Assembly (NCBI RefSeq): GCF_905171765.1
Contig: NC_053397.1
Coordinates: forward strand, 110,191,295-110,255,294
Source: Bufo bufo
Taxonomy: Eukaryota; Chordata; Amphibia; Anura; Bufonidae
Direction of reading: 5' to 3'
DNA length: 64,000 nt
The position numbers and the translations under genes were made by a program. The notes under the pieces were generated by a model, which had not been told where the DNA came from, ran no database searches, and saw nothing but the letters and a program-made list of their open reading frames with translations. Below are positions 45,974 through 57,345 of the stretch, piece after piece. Position 1 is the stretch's first letter. Every line of letters starts with the position of its first letter.

Positions 45974-46764
45974 AATTTTGCAGACTCTGGTGTAAGGGAC
46001 ACAGGCTAGATGGTGGTTCGAGGTGCCCTTGATGGTCTGTATTTATGTGCTTATGGCAAGGTCCCTTGTAGTCGTGACACCAGTACCTTTATGTGGTGGT
46101 ACAACCATTTACTGTAGTGTTAATTGAGGAACTGGAGACTGAGACAAGGATGGTGCAATCCAACTTATAACTTTTACTAAACGTTGCTCCTAATAACAGT
46201 AACATCCAAGTATTGAACAGTATCTTTAGGATAGACAGAGGGTAAGCTGCAACAGGTCCACTGCTGACAGGTGTAATGTCTGTCTCTCTAGCTATTAAAT
46301 GATATAGATTTTTATGCTTACTGGTGGAGGACTTCTAAGCTGGTCCTGGTTATCCCAGTGCAGGTTAGTGAGGCTGCCGGAGGCTGGTAAATCCTTCACT
46401 TTTAGCTCCAAAGGTCCTAAGGCGCTTATGGAGATGGCCGTAATCCTTTGGGGGTCTCCTTCTTTAGTATTCTCTGAATTAATATCCTGTTAAGTATATG
46501 GAGCACTTCAACTCAGGGCTCAAGACTCCAGACTGAACTAGACTCCACAAGAGACTGATACACCCTGACTAGGCCTGAGCTGGACTATTTATATGGGAGG
46601 AATTATCTCCCCCTAGTGGTAGGCTCAGTGTAATGCAATCTAAATACACCTGTAGGCAGGGATTATACATAAAGATGCATTGCAGCATGAAACAAGTTAT
46701 ATAAGCATACAAAACAATACACAACAACTTTGCAGTACCCACTAGGGTAGTGGGACACTGCACA
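45974..46764 (-). repeat. 5' LTR remnant of Gypsy-B
   Basis: On the minus strand it starts TGTGCAGTGTCCCAC at 46764 and runs to the DIRS border. The last ~120 bp present in the 3' LTR (25282-25404) are missing here. The matching part aligns directly with 25405-26100. Confidence 0.85.
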
Positions 46765-46881
46765 TATAAGAGGTTAATACCCTGGCAGGGGCCAGTAACA
46801 GCTGGGCCCCTGCCCCTACTGCTGCAAATGAATGGTTAATGTTAATAAATAACTATTTTATGAGTAATTATTATCTGCATT

Positions 46882-47159
46882 TAAGACCTCATGCAAACAA
46901 CCGTTGTTCTGGTCCGCATCCGAGCAGCAGTTTTTGAGGCTCGGGTGCGGACCCATTCCGTTGCTCCGTTCCGTGGCCCCGCAAAAAAATAAATAACATG
47001 TCCTATTCTTGTCCATTTTGCTGCCAAAAATAGGCATTTCTACAATGGGCCGCTTGTTCTGTTCCGTAAATTGCGAAAGGCACACGGGCGGCTTCTGTGT
47101 TTTGCGGAACCTCAATTTGCAAACAGCAAAAAACAGAACGGTCGTGTGCATGAGGCCTA
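46882..47159. mobile_element. MITE with 'GACCTCATGCA' ends
   Basis: Left AGACCTCATGCAAACAACCG and right inverse AGGCCTCATGCACACGACCG bound 278 bp that also contain inverted 'GTTCCG/CGGAAC' words. Non-coding. Confidence 0.75.
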
Positions 47160-47343
47160 AAGCAAAGAAATTTATATTTAGAAAATGACAATAGTTTCCA
47201 AATTTTCTGTGTATTTTGGACTTTTTAAAAATAAATAAAGGTAACGCATATTGACTCAAATTTAGCACTAACATTAAGTAAAACTATTCCAAAGTTATTA
47301 CCATAGGAAGTGAGTCAGATTAAAAAAATGGGGCTTTGTCCTT
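47160..47343 (+). repeat. 3' end of an AT-rich dispersed repeat, first copy
   Basis: Contains 'CATATTGACTCAAATTTA' and 'TCCAAAGTTATTACC', which also occur in the right-hand part of the next copy (50990-51165). It ends at a CCTTAA where the next copy begins. Confidence 0.6.
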
Positions 47344-49422
47344 AACCACTTCCCGACCACCCATTGACTCTAAATGTCCTGGGCAGTTGGGTTTTTCTCT
47401 GATCGGCCATTTTAGAACTTCCTTTCAGAGATGGCAGCTGCATGTTAATTGTGCAGCTGCTGTGCTGCTGTGTCGGGGGCCCGCTGTATACAGATCAGAA
47501 GCAGAGTGCTGCTTCCTGTGCTGGCCTGGTGGTCATTTGACCGCCAGGGCTGGGAGATTGCAGGAGCTGTCGCCTCTTCCATAGACCACGATCAGCCCTG
47601 CACCGAGGCTGTACAGCGTCTCTGGGGGGTGTATTTCTCCTGTAATTGGGGAAGTTAAATGTCCCCTAGAGGTCTTGTAGGACCTTATGGGAGACAGAAA
47701 GTGTAAAATAAAAAATAAAAAAATTTAAGAGTTTTATAAAAATAAAAAAAAAGTTTCACATGTAAAAAAAAAATTACCAATTAAGTAATTTTTAAAATGT
47801 TAAAAATTGATTTAAAAAAATAAAATAAAATAGACATATTTGGTATTGCCGCATCCATGACAGACGGCTCTATAAAAATATTCCATGATCTACCCTATTA
47901 GGTTAACACTGTAAAAAAATAAAAAAAAATAAACATTAGCCAAAACAGCTTTTTTAGTTACCTCACCACCCAGAAAACATAATGGTAATTGATCAAAAAG
48001 TCGCATGTACCCCAAAATGGTAGCAATAAAAACATCACCTCATCCTGCAAAAAATGAGCCCCCACACAAGACAATAGCCAGAAAAATATGGCTCTAAGAA
48101 AATGGCAACACAAAAACATGATTTTCTTTTTCTAAAAATGCTCTTATTGTGTAAAACATAAAGAAAAGAATAGACATATTTGGTATTGCCGCATCCGTAA
48201 CAACTGTCTCTACAAAAATATTACATAATATACCCCATCAAGTGAATGGTGTAAAAAAAAATAGAAAAATGACAACAAACAGCTTCTTTGTGAGTTCACC
48301 AACCAAAAAATTAGATAAAAAGGTACCAGAAAGCAAAATGTACCCCAAAATGGTGCCAATAAAAACTACAGCTTGTCCTGCAAAAAATATGCCCTCACGT
48401 ATCTCATGACAGAAAATTCCATGTTAGAAAATCCAGATGCCGTGCCTTCCCTTCTGAGCTCTGGCGTATCCACAAATAACAGTTTACGACCACAATTGGG
48501 GTGTTACTGTATTCAGTAGAAAATGGGTAGCAAATTGTGGGGGGATACTCTCCTGTTATCTTTTTTAAAAAGGAAAGTTTAGGCCTAAAGCATCATTTTC
48601 TTGAAAAAAATATATATATTATTTTTATTTTCACAGCCAAGGTTAAATTAAATTCTATGAAATGCTTGCTGGGTCAAAGTGCTCGCTACACCCCTTAAAA
48701 ATTCCTTGGGTGGTGTAGTTTACAAAATGTGGTCACTTTTTGGGGGTTTTCACTGTGGGGGTACTTCAGAGTCTCTTCAAATGCAACATAACGCCCGAAG
48801 ACTATTCCAGCAAAATTTGCCCTCTAAAAATGATATGTCCCTCCTTGCCTTCTGAGCCCTGCTATGTCCCCATACAGCGGTATATGACCACATATCAGGT
48901 GTTTCTGTAAACTACAGAATCAGAGTAATAAATATTGAGGTTTGTTTTGTTTTGTTTATAACCCTTGATGTGTTATAGGAAAAAAATTATTAAAATGGAA
49001 AATATGCAAAAAAAGGGAAATTTTAAAATGTCACCTCTATTTTTCTTTCATTTCTGTGGAATACTTAAAACCAGTTTTGAATAGTCTGAGAGGTATAGTT
49101 TCTACATTGGTATATTTATAGGTGGTTTCTATTATGTGAGCCCCTCAAAATGACTTCAGAACTGAACTGGTCCTTAAAAAAATTGATTTGGGAAATGTTC
49201 TTAAAAATTTCAACATTCTAAACCTCCTATCATCCTAAAAAAAAAAATTACATTACCAAAATGATGCCAACATAAAGTAGACATATGGTGAAAGTTTATT
49301 AATAAGTATTTTGTGAGGTATCATTATCTGTCCTAAAAGCATAGAGATTCAAATTTAGAAAACAGTGAATTTTTTCAAATTTTCTTAACTTTTGGATTTT
49401 TTTTATAAACAAATATGAAATA

Positions 49423-50984
49423 CAGGGAGTGCAGAATTATTAGGCAAGTTGTATTTTTGAGGATTAATTTTATTATTGAACAACAACCATGTTCTCAATG
49501 AACCCAAAAAACTCATTAATATCAAAGCTGAATATTTTTGGAAGTAGTTTTTAGTTTGTTTTTAGTTTTAGCTATTTTAGGGGGATATCTGTGTGTGCAG
49601 GTGACTATTACTGTGCATAATTATTAGGCAACTTAACAAAAAACAAATATATACCCATTTCAATTATTTATTTTTACCAGTGAAATCAATATAACATCTC
49701 AACATTCACAAATATACATTTCTGACATTCAAAAACAAAACAAAAACAAATCAATGACCAATATAGCCACCTTTCTTTGCAAGGACACTCAAAAGCCTGC
49801 CATCCATGGATTCTGTCAGTGTTTTGATCTGTTCACCATCAACATTGCGTGCAGCAGCAACCACAGCCTCCCAGACACTGTTCAGAGAGGTGTACTGTTT
49901 TCCCTCTTGTAAATCTCACATTTGATGATGGACCAAAGGTTCTCAATGGGGTTCAGATCAGGTGAACAAGGAGGCCATGTCATTAGATTTTCTTTTTTTA
50001 TACCCTTTCTTGCCAGCCACGCTGTGGAGTACTTGGACGCGTGTGATGGAGCATTGTCCTGCATGAAAATCATGTTTTTCTTGAAGGATGCAGACTTCTT
50101 CCTGTACCACTGCTTGAAGAAGGTGTCTTCCAGAAACTGGCAGTAGGACTGGGAGTTGAGCTTGACTCCATCCTCAACCCGAAAAGGCCCCACAAGCTCA
50201 TCTTTGATGATACCAGCCCAAACCAGTACTCCACCTCCACCTTGCTGGCGTCTGAGTCGGACTGGAGCTCTCTGCCCTTTACCAATCCAGCCACGGGCCC
50301 ATCCATCTGGCTCATTAAGACTCACTCTCATTTCATCAGTCCATAAAACCTTAGAAAAATCAGTCTTGAGATATTTCTTGGCCCAGTCTTGACGTTTCAG
50401 CTTGTGTGTCTTGTTCAGTGGTGGTCGTCTTTCAGCCTTTCTTACCTTGGCCATGTCTCTGAGTATTGCACACCTTGTGCTTTTGGGCACTCCAGTGATG
50501 TTGCAGCTCTGAAATATGGCCAAACTGGTGGCAAATGGCATCTTGGCAGCTGCACGCTTGACTTTTCTCAGTTCATGGGCAGTTATTTTGCGCCTTGGTT
50601 TTTCCACACGCTTCTTGCGACCCTGTTGACTATTTTGAATGAAACGCTTGATTGTTCGATGATCACGCTTCAGAAGCTTTGCAATATTAAGAGTGCTGCA
50701 TCCCTCTGCAAGATATCTCACTATTTTTGACTTTTCTGAGCCTGTCAAGTCCTTCTTTTGACCCATTTTGCCAAAGGAAAAGAAGTTGCCTAATAATTAT
50801 GCACACCTAATATAGGGTGTTGATGTCATTAGACCACACCCCTTCTCATTATAGAGATGCACATCACCTAATATGCTTAATTGGTAGTAGGCTTTCGAGC
50901 CTATACAGCTTGGAGTAAGACAACATGCATAAAGAGGATGATGTGGTCAAAATACTCATTTGCCTAATAATTCTGCACGCAGTG
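49423..50984 (-). mobile_element. Tc1/mariner transposon, copy 3
   Basis: Same family as copy 2, flanked by TA (49421-49422, 50985-50986). It is 22 bp longer than copy 2, matching the 23-bp deletion in that copy. Transposase is on the minus strand. Confidence 0.96.
49882..50766 (-). pseudogene. Tc1-type transposase, 294 aa, C-terminal frameshift
   Basis: Runs uninterrupted from 'MGQKKDLTGSEKSKIVRYL' through the helix-turn-helix, 'FSKVLWTDEMRVSL' (first Asp), 'IFMQDNAPSHASKY' (second) and 'CSPDLNPIENLW' (third). Near 49910 a single-base loss relative to copy 2 (AAGAGGG against AAGGAGGG) changes the frame. The protein ends after 'IYKRENSTPL', about 45 residues short. The catalytic core is complete, so partial function cannot be excluded from sequence alone. 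Confidence 0.92.
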
Positions 50985-51499
50985 TATATTGACTCAAATT
51001 TACCATTAACATGATGTACAATGTGTCAAGAGAAAACAGTCTCTGAATGACTTGGATAAGTAAATTTATTCCAACGTTTTTTCCAAATAAAGTGACATAT
51101 ATCAGATTTGCTAAATTAGGCCTGGTCAGGAAGGGGGCAAAATAGGTTTTATCCTTAAGGGGTTAAGCTTATAATTTTAATTTAAATGTATTGTAATTCA
51201 TTTTTTTATATGGTTTACTTCTTGGCTTGTACCTTACAGATGTTTTCTGTATTGTAATATACACTGCTCAAAAAAATAAAGGGAACACAAAAATAACACA
51301 TCCTAGATCTGAGTTAATTAAATATTCTTCTGAAATACTTTGTTCTTTACATAGTTGAATGTGCTGACAACAAAATCACGCAAAAAATTAAAAAATGGAA
51401 ATCAAATTTTTCAACCCATGGAGGTCTGGATTTGGAGTCACACTCAAAATTAAAGTGGAAAAACACACTACAGGCTGATCCAACTTTGATGTAATGTCC

Positions 51500-52852
51500 T
51501 TAAAACAAGTCAAAATGAGGCTCAGTAGTGTGTGTGGCCTCCACGTGCCTGTATGACCTCCCTACAACTAGTGATGAGCGGCAGGGGCAATATTCGAATT
51601 CGCGATATTTCACAAATATTTGGGCGAATATTCGCCATATATTCGAGAATTCATGATCTCCAAGCATTATTTTCTTGAATGCGAAAATTCGCATAAAATT
51701 CGCATAAAATATTCACATAAAAATTCGCATGAACTGGCATTTAAAAAAAAAATTAATATTCGTGATTACGAATATATTTAGCAATATTCTAAATATTCGC
51801 TAATTCTCGAAATGCCGATATTCGCGATTAAAATTCGCAATTCGAATATTCGTGATCAACACTACCTACAACGCCTGTGCATGCTCCTGATGAGGTGGCG
51901 GACGATCTCCTGAGGGATCTCCTCCCAGACCTGGACTAAAGCATCTGCCAACTCCTGGACAGTCTGTGGTGCAACGTGACGTTGGTGGATAGAGCGAGAC
52001 ATGATGTCCCAGATGTGCTCAATTGGATTCAGGTCTGGGGAACGGGCGGGCCAGCACATAGCATCAATGCCTTCGTCTTGCAGGAACTGCTGACACACTC
52101 CAGCCACATGAGGTCTAACATTGTCTTGCATTAGGAGGAACCCAGGGCCAACCGCACCAGCATATGGTCTCACAAGGGGTCTGAGGATCTCATCTTGGTA
52201 CCTAATGGCAGTCAGGCTACCTCTGGCGAGCACATGGAGGGCTGTGCAGCCCTCTAAAGAAATGCCACCCCACACCATTACTGACCCAATGCCAAACCGG
52301 TCATGCTGGAGGATGTTGCAGGCAGCAGAACGTTCTCCACGGCGTCTCCAGACTCTGTCACGTCTGTCACATGTGCTCAGTGTGAACCTGCTTTCATCTG
52401 TGAAGAGCACAGGGCGCCAGTGGCGAATTTGCCAATCTTGGTGTTCTCTGGCAAATGCCAAACGTCCTGCACGGTGTTAGGCTGTAAGCACAACCTCCAC
52501 CTGTGGACGTCGGGCCCTCATATCACCCTCATGGAGTCTGTTTCTGACCGTTTTTAGCAGACACATGCACATTTGTGGCCTGCTGTAGGTCATTTTGCAG
52601 GGCTCTGGCAGTGCTCCTCCTGTTCCTCTTTGCACAAAGGGGGAGGTAGCGGTCCTGCTGCTGGGTTGTTGCCCTCCTACGGCCTCCTCCACGTCTCCTG
52701 ATGTACTGGCCTGTCTCCTGGTAGAGCCTCCATGCTCTGGACACTACGCTGACAGACACAGCAAACCTTCTTGCCACAGCTTGCATTGATGTGCCATCCT
52801 GGATAAGCTGCACTACCTGAGCCACTTGTGTGGGTTGTAGACTCCGTCTCAT
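51500..52852 (-). pseudogene. Transposase of copy 4, frameshift and MITE insertion
   Basis: N-terminal piece 52852-52529 has '[20 protein letters not shown]' and the helix-turn-helix ('[17 protein letters not shown]'). A frameshift near 52540 leads into 52461-51862. That piece has 'VLFTDESRFTL' (first Asp), 'LLMQDNVRPHVAG' (second) and 'SPDLNPIEHIWD' (third). The final ~20 codons ('HVEATHTTEPHF') lie beyond the MITE at 51500-51560. The catalytic triad is intact, but the gene is broken at both ends. Confidence 0.93.
51569..51864. mobile_element. hAT MITE in the transposase of copy 4
   Basis: Ends TAGTGATGAGCGGCAGGG and (inverse) TAGTGTTGATCACG, flanked by the perfect 8-bp duplication CCTACAAC (51561-51568, 51865-51872). 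296 bp, filled with inverted 'ATTCGCGA' words. Same family as the MITE hosting hAT1. Confidence 0.95.
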
Positions 52853-53122
52853 GCTACCACTAGAGTGAAAGCACCGCTATCATTCAAAATGGACCAAAAC
52901 ATCAGCCAGGAAGCATAGGAACTGAGAAGTGGTCTGTGGTCACCACCTGCAGAACCACTCCTTTATTGGGGGTGTCTTGCTAATTGCCTATAATTTCCAC
53001 CTGTTGTCTATCCCATGTGCACAACAGCATGTGAAATTGATTGTCACTCAGTGTTGCTTCCTAAGTGGACAGTTTGATTTCACAGAAGTGTGATTGACTT
53101 GGAGTTACATTGTGTTGTTTAA

Positions 53123-53585
53123 AGGGAACCTGTCATGTGGATATTTGATTATAATCTAACTAATTATATACAATCATTAACTACTAAAAAGTACCTTAGA
53201 TGTATTCACTTACTGGTGTGACAGATGGTTACCTCATAATATACACACAAAGATGCCACATGCCGCATGCTAATGATGTGATTCGAGTCCGGCGTGATGT
53301 CATTGAGTCCAGCGTATATTTAATTCAGAGCTATAGCCACTCCCCCGCCCACCTTCTGCTGATTCCTATGGAAACAAACTGTCATTCAGCAGCAGGTGGG
53401 CGGGAAGAGTCAGGAGCTCATGAATATTCATGACTCATCATTATCAGCTGGAGCTTTTCAATACAAGATGTTGGCAGATTGACTGGGTCAATTAAAGAAA
53501 GTGACCCAGCATTGTGCTAAGAGAATCAGTCACTTATTTATGTTGCCCTTAGTTAGGACACCATAAAACTGGTGACAGGTTCCCT
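53123..53585. mobile_element. TTAA MITE (AGGGAACCTGTCA)
   Basis: AGGGAACCTGTCATG and its inverse bound 463 bp between TTAA (53119-53122) and TTAA (53586-53589). Removing it restores a plausible Tc1 end sequence, so the TTAA duplication is real. The ends fit Kolobok- or piggyBac-type MITEs. Confidence 0.9.
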
Positions 53586-53618
53586 TTAAGTGTTCCCTTT
53601 ATTTTTTTGAGCAGTGTA

Positions 53619-54984
53619 TATGATTGCTAAACTTTGACGTTGTCTATGAGTTTACTATGTCTGAATAATCACTCTCTGCAGGATGATGACGTTAGTGACT
53701 TGCTATAAGCTTTTTTTCAGGCAATACACAGATTCCGTGATTTTAAAATCCTCTTACAGCGGCTTGTAGTTTAAACAAGAACCTATAACCCACATGTTCC
53801 CTCACACTAAAGTATGTAATCTTAATTTATGACTTCCTGATCAGGGTACTCAGCTCGCAATGACTAATAACAAAAAAATGAAACTTTTTTTTTTCTCGTA
53901 GCAGACTGAACAAAAAGGATGCGTCCTCTATTGAGAGTTTAAAAGTTATGTCGTACTTCAAAGCTATATGTAATGCCAGACATTCTTTTATCAGCTTACT
54001 AAACATGAAACTAAAGTTCATATTATTTTGCCATCTTTTATGATCATGCATTTAACGTGCATGGTCAAATACACCAAATGTTAAAGAAATTACTTTTTTT
54101 TAAGACTGTTTTGAAAGAGAAGAGTTTTTATTAACCATATGAAGCCTGTTAACATGCTTGATAACAAATGAAACAGGTAATCAAATCTATCTATCTATGC
54201 TGGATAAATAACATGATAACTTGGTTGTTACAGATGTGGCAATACTAATTATGTTTATTTTTTTCTTGACTATATTTCTTAGAATAACAAAGCAGGAAAT
54301 GGATTTTATTGTATTTATCTGTTTTTGTTTTTAGATTTTTTTTTAACACTTGATCAAACTAGGGGACATAAACTTCAATATTGCAGTGTCTGTCAGTAAA
54401 ATGTGGACAGGCAATCTATTTGTTTGTGCCCCTGGAAAGGCCTAATAAGTATACTAAGATGGCAGACATGGGGGTCCATTATTAGGTCTATTACTGGCAT
54501 AATTTTTTTTAATGGAATTAGATATAAATAATAGTGTAGGTGTCCGTATAAGTGAATATTAGCCTGTAAATTGGACCCTTTTAAATTTCCAGGCTACTAT
54601 TACTGCCATAGCATCCCTTGGCAAATGAGTTGGTTAAACCAGTATGTGAATCAGCACATCACATTATGGACATGTAGATCCAATTAGTAGGGGCTGTTTT
54701 TCTGAAGTGCATACACTGATTGTGTTGGTCATCTCTTCCTATTCAAGCAGTGGGTTCCTGCTGTGTCTCTCCTGTCTACAGCTGATGGTCACAACAAGCT
54801 ATGACATGAAGAGAAAAAGAAAAGGAGACCATTATAGGCAGGATATCTATGGATGAGGGATGCCCCTTGGTTGTGAAGTCAGTAATGTGCGTGAACTGTG
54901 CTAGAATGCAGGAATTCCACCCCCTGCTGCATGCTGCCCTCTGGTCAGTGTAGGTCTGGGACTTCATGAACCCAAGGAGAGAAG
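53619..54984. other. No gene or recognisable element
   Basis: AT-rich sequence with short scattered open frames only. A small ATCT run lies at 54186-54198. I see no splice-flanked coding exon or repeat family I can name. It may be the oldest, background sequence of the window. Confidence 0.5.
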
Positions 54985-55068
54985 AAAAAAATACAAAGCT
55001 GTTGGTCTCACTACTGGGACACATAACTCTAGGAGTTAATCAATGAGGCTTTATTTATTGTTTAAAAG

Positions 55069-55100
55069 ACGCGTTTCAGGATAGCACTGATCCCTTTATC
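55069..55100 (-). ncRNA. Hammerhead-ribozyme-like motif, left arm
   Basis: On the minus strand: CTGATAA, a stem II of five pairs with one bulged G (AGGGAT with ATCCT), then GAAAC, GCG and TC. GAAACGCGTC is the typical end of minimal-stem-III hammerheads in Penelope-like elements. CTGATAA differs from the canonical CTGANGA at one core position, so it is probably inactive. Confidence 0.6.
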
Positions 55101-55415
55101 AGGTTCCATACACCAGACAGGCAGATAGAAAGTTCTAGTTTAAAATGACATTTAGGCAGTAAAACACAAGGCTCCCTACTGGGAGGAGACTAGGAACACA
55201 CCCATACAGTGATTGATATCCTTGAGTGCAAGGAGCACAGTGTCTCTCAAGGTGTTTAAAAGTTAGTACATACATAACAGGACAGTGGAAATCAAATAAA
55301 TATAGGGTACATTAAATTAAGCCATAATTAATTACTAAAATGAATATAGACACACCTAACAGGAAAGCCACAAATTAACTATGTAAAAAAAGAAAAAAGT
55401 AGACAATCTATTTAA

Positions 55416-56016
55416 AGGGTAGCTGTCATTCTTTTTTTTTTTTTTTTTTGTAATGTGTAGGGGTAGTGATACTGACCATTTTTGTAATATACTTTGTAAT
55501 ATACATTAATTACTTATATTCTACATTTCTATTAGAAAAATTGTTCTAAAGCATGTGTTAAGAAAACAGAAGACAGGCTATATCTCAAAATGGGTCAGCT
55601 ATTTTTCTAATAGAAATGTATGATTTCAGTAATTAAGGTGGCTCTCCGGGCTTTTAAAATTGAAGACCTATCCTCAGGTTTGACACCCTGCACCCCCGCT
55701 GATCAGCTGAATGAATAGAAGGCACGCAGTGCGTGCGTGCCGTGTCCCTTCTCTCTTCATGCTCGCTGCTGCTATGTCTATGGTGAGCAGAAAGGGCAAA
55801 GGGAGACAGCATGCACGCACTGCATGCGCCTTCCCTTCGAATAGCTGATTTGTGGGGGTGTCGGGTGTCGGACCCCCACTGATATCATATTGATGACCTA
55901 TCCTAAGGATAGGTCATCAATATTAAAAGCCTGGAGAACCCCTTTAAAGTATATTACAAAAATGATCAGCATCACTGCTCTTACACATTACATCAAAAAA
56001 GAATGACAGTTATGCT
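55416..56016. mobile_element. TTAA MITE (AGGGTAGCTGTCATTC), outer
   Basis: Between TTAA at 55412-55415 and 56017-56020. The arms share 'GTAATGTGTA' and 'TTTTTGTAATATACTT' in inverse orientation. It is split by another TTAA MITE. Confidence 0.85.
55637..55943. mobile_element. TTAA MITE (GGGGTTCTCCAGGC family), nested
   Basis: The right end is TAAAAGCCTGGAGAACCCC and the left end a diverged inverse copy, with TTAA at 55633-55636 and 55944-55947. It contains the palindrome 'GATGACCTATCCTAAGG' and 'GGACCCCCACTGATAT', text I know from an abundant toad and tree-frog MITE. Confidence 0.88.
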
Positions 56017-56020
56017 TTAA

Positions 56021-57194
56021 GGACTTTTTGGGATAATAATTGGTACATGAACATAAATTATAAAAAGCATATAAATTCTAAAATTAAAGCTGAGGAGATC
56101 TACAAACTGCAGACAATTAATCCATGCAGCCTTAATGAAATAACGGAAACCATCCTATGAAAATATAGACAATAAAGCATTTGATATAAATTGGTACTAT
56201 TACATTCTAGTATCATTCTTTATTGAATTATATCTAATCCTTGCATTTCTTGATTTCAGGAGCTCTATTGCCCCCTCATGGCCTTGTGTTGCATTACAAT
56301 CTTTTGTCTATATATGTGTAGAAATTTGGCCAGAAAGCTTCCACATGTAGGTCAACCATTCGTAGTATACAGTATATAGTAATATGTTTTTCATTACACC
56401 TAGAGGATCTACTCTCTCTTCAACTGCTGCATCCTCTCCACCTTAATTTACAGGGCCAGGCAGTGAAAACATCATCATGCCTGGCCTTGTCAATCAAAGC
56501 GTAGGAAGCGTGGCAGCTGCAGAGAGAGCAGAGCCTCTAGGTGTACCGACAATGACCCCATTGCTTCTAGAGGCTCATTTGCATTTATTTAAACATCTTT
56601 TTTTTCTCAGCAATTCAAGTACATATGAACATGGGACCAACACATACTTTCAGTTGCCAAGCGCACATGCAGCAGGTCAGCCAGTTTTACAGGTACAAAT
56701 CTGCTTACACATATGCCCTTTAATTTTGTACTAATTTATTAACTTTTTAAAAATATATAATTTATACTTGTGTACCAATTATCCCTGAAAGTCCTTTTCA
56801 GTTTCTGTGTTCTTGTTTTCTGCTTCCTACCTTCCTTGAACCATAACTTTTTTATTTTTCCATTTACATAGCCATATGAGTATTTTTGCAAAAAAAAAAA
56901 AAAAAGGGCTTTCTAATGGCACCATTTAACATTGCAAAGAATGTAGTAGGAAGCTGAAAAAGAATTCCAAATGGGGTGGAATTGGAAAAAAAAAAATAAA
57001 TTCCGCCACAGTTTTATGGGTTTGGTTTTTACAGTGCTCACTATGCAGTAAAACTGACTTGTACTCTTGATTCCCCAGATCACAAAAAAAAAAAATTCAT
57101 TGCCTAACCCACATTACTTTTTTTTATAGTTATGTCTATGAAGATGTGTGAGGGCTCATTTTGTGTGGTTCTGTATTTTTTTGCGGTTCTGGAA
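56021..57194. other. Centre of the palindrome; no gene
   Basis: AT-rich, with poly-A/T runs. A segment at 56400-56600 with inverted 'CCTCTAGGTGTA' and 'TACACCTAGAGG' words is a probable decayed MITE. No coding sequence is supported. Confidence 0.5.
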
Positions 57195-57345
57195 GGGGTT
57201 AAATAGATTCTATTTTTTGTGCAATGTCTATTTATTTATTTTTCATAATTATTTTTAATGTCTTTCCTGTTAGTATAATAGATGTGTCTATTTACATTTT
57301 ACTACTTATTTATGGGTTAATTTAATGTACCCAATATTATTTTAA

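Larger units (their letters stand above)
25282..46764 (-). mobile_element. Second Ty3/Gypsy element (Gypsy-B), minus strand, heavily interrupted
   Basis: Direct repeats of LTR sequence lie at 25282-26125 and 45974-46764. Between them, on the minus strand, are gag, CCHC, protease, RT, RNase H and integrase in the usual order. Inserted elements are a hAT MITE (26897-27907), hAT2 (28472-35029), a solo LTR (39091-39621) and a DIRS element (40147-45973). The outer flanks share TATA (25278-25281, 46765-46768), a possible 4-bp duplication. Gypsy-B's own sequence is only about 7 kb of this 21-kb span. Confidence 0.88.
47341..51165 (+). repeat. AT-rich dispersed repeat, second copy, split by Tc1
   Basis: Starts CCTTAACCACTTCCCGACC and ends near CCTTAAGGGGTTAA, with no protein-coding potential over about 2.2 kb. 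Inside, 'CATATTTGGTATTGCCGCATCC' (given as 'TATTTGGTATTGCCGC') recurs at 47839 and 48178, with similar words around, giving an internal duplication of about 340 bp. The family is abundant in frogs; class unknown, TTAA-type ends suggested. Confidence 0.55.
51262..53616 (-). mobile_element. Tc1/mariner-like transposon, copy 4 (different family)
   Basis: Ends CACTGCTCAAAAAAATAAAG face inward and are flanked by TA (51260-51261, 53617-53618). Transposase is on the minus strand. Two MITEs (51569-51864 and 53123-53585) are nested in it. Confidence 0.95.

Noticed and set aside
53619..54984. Possible host-gene exon or intron
   Set aside because: No coding segment with plausible splice signals or protein similarity could be recognised.
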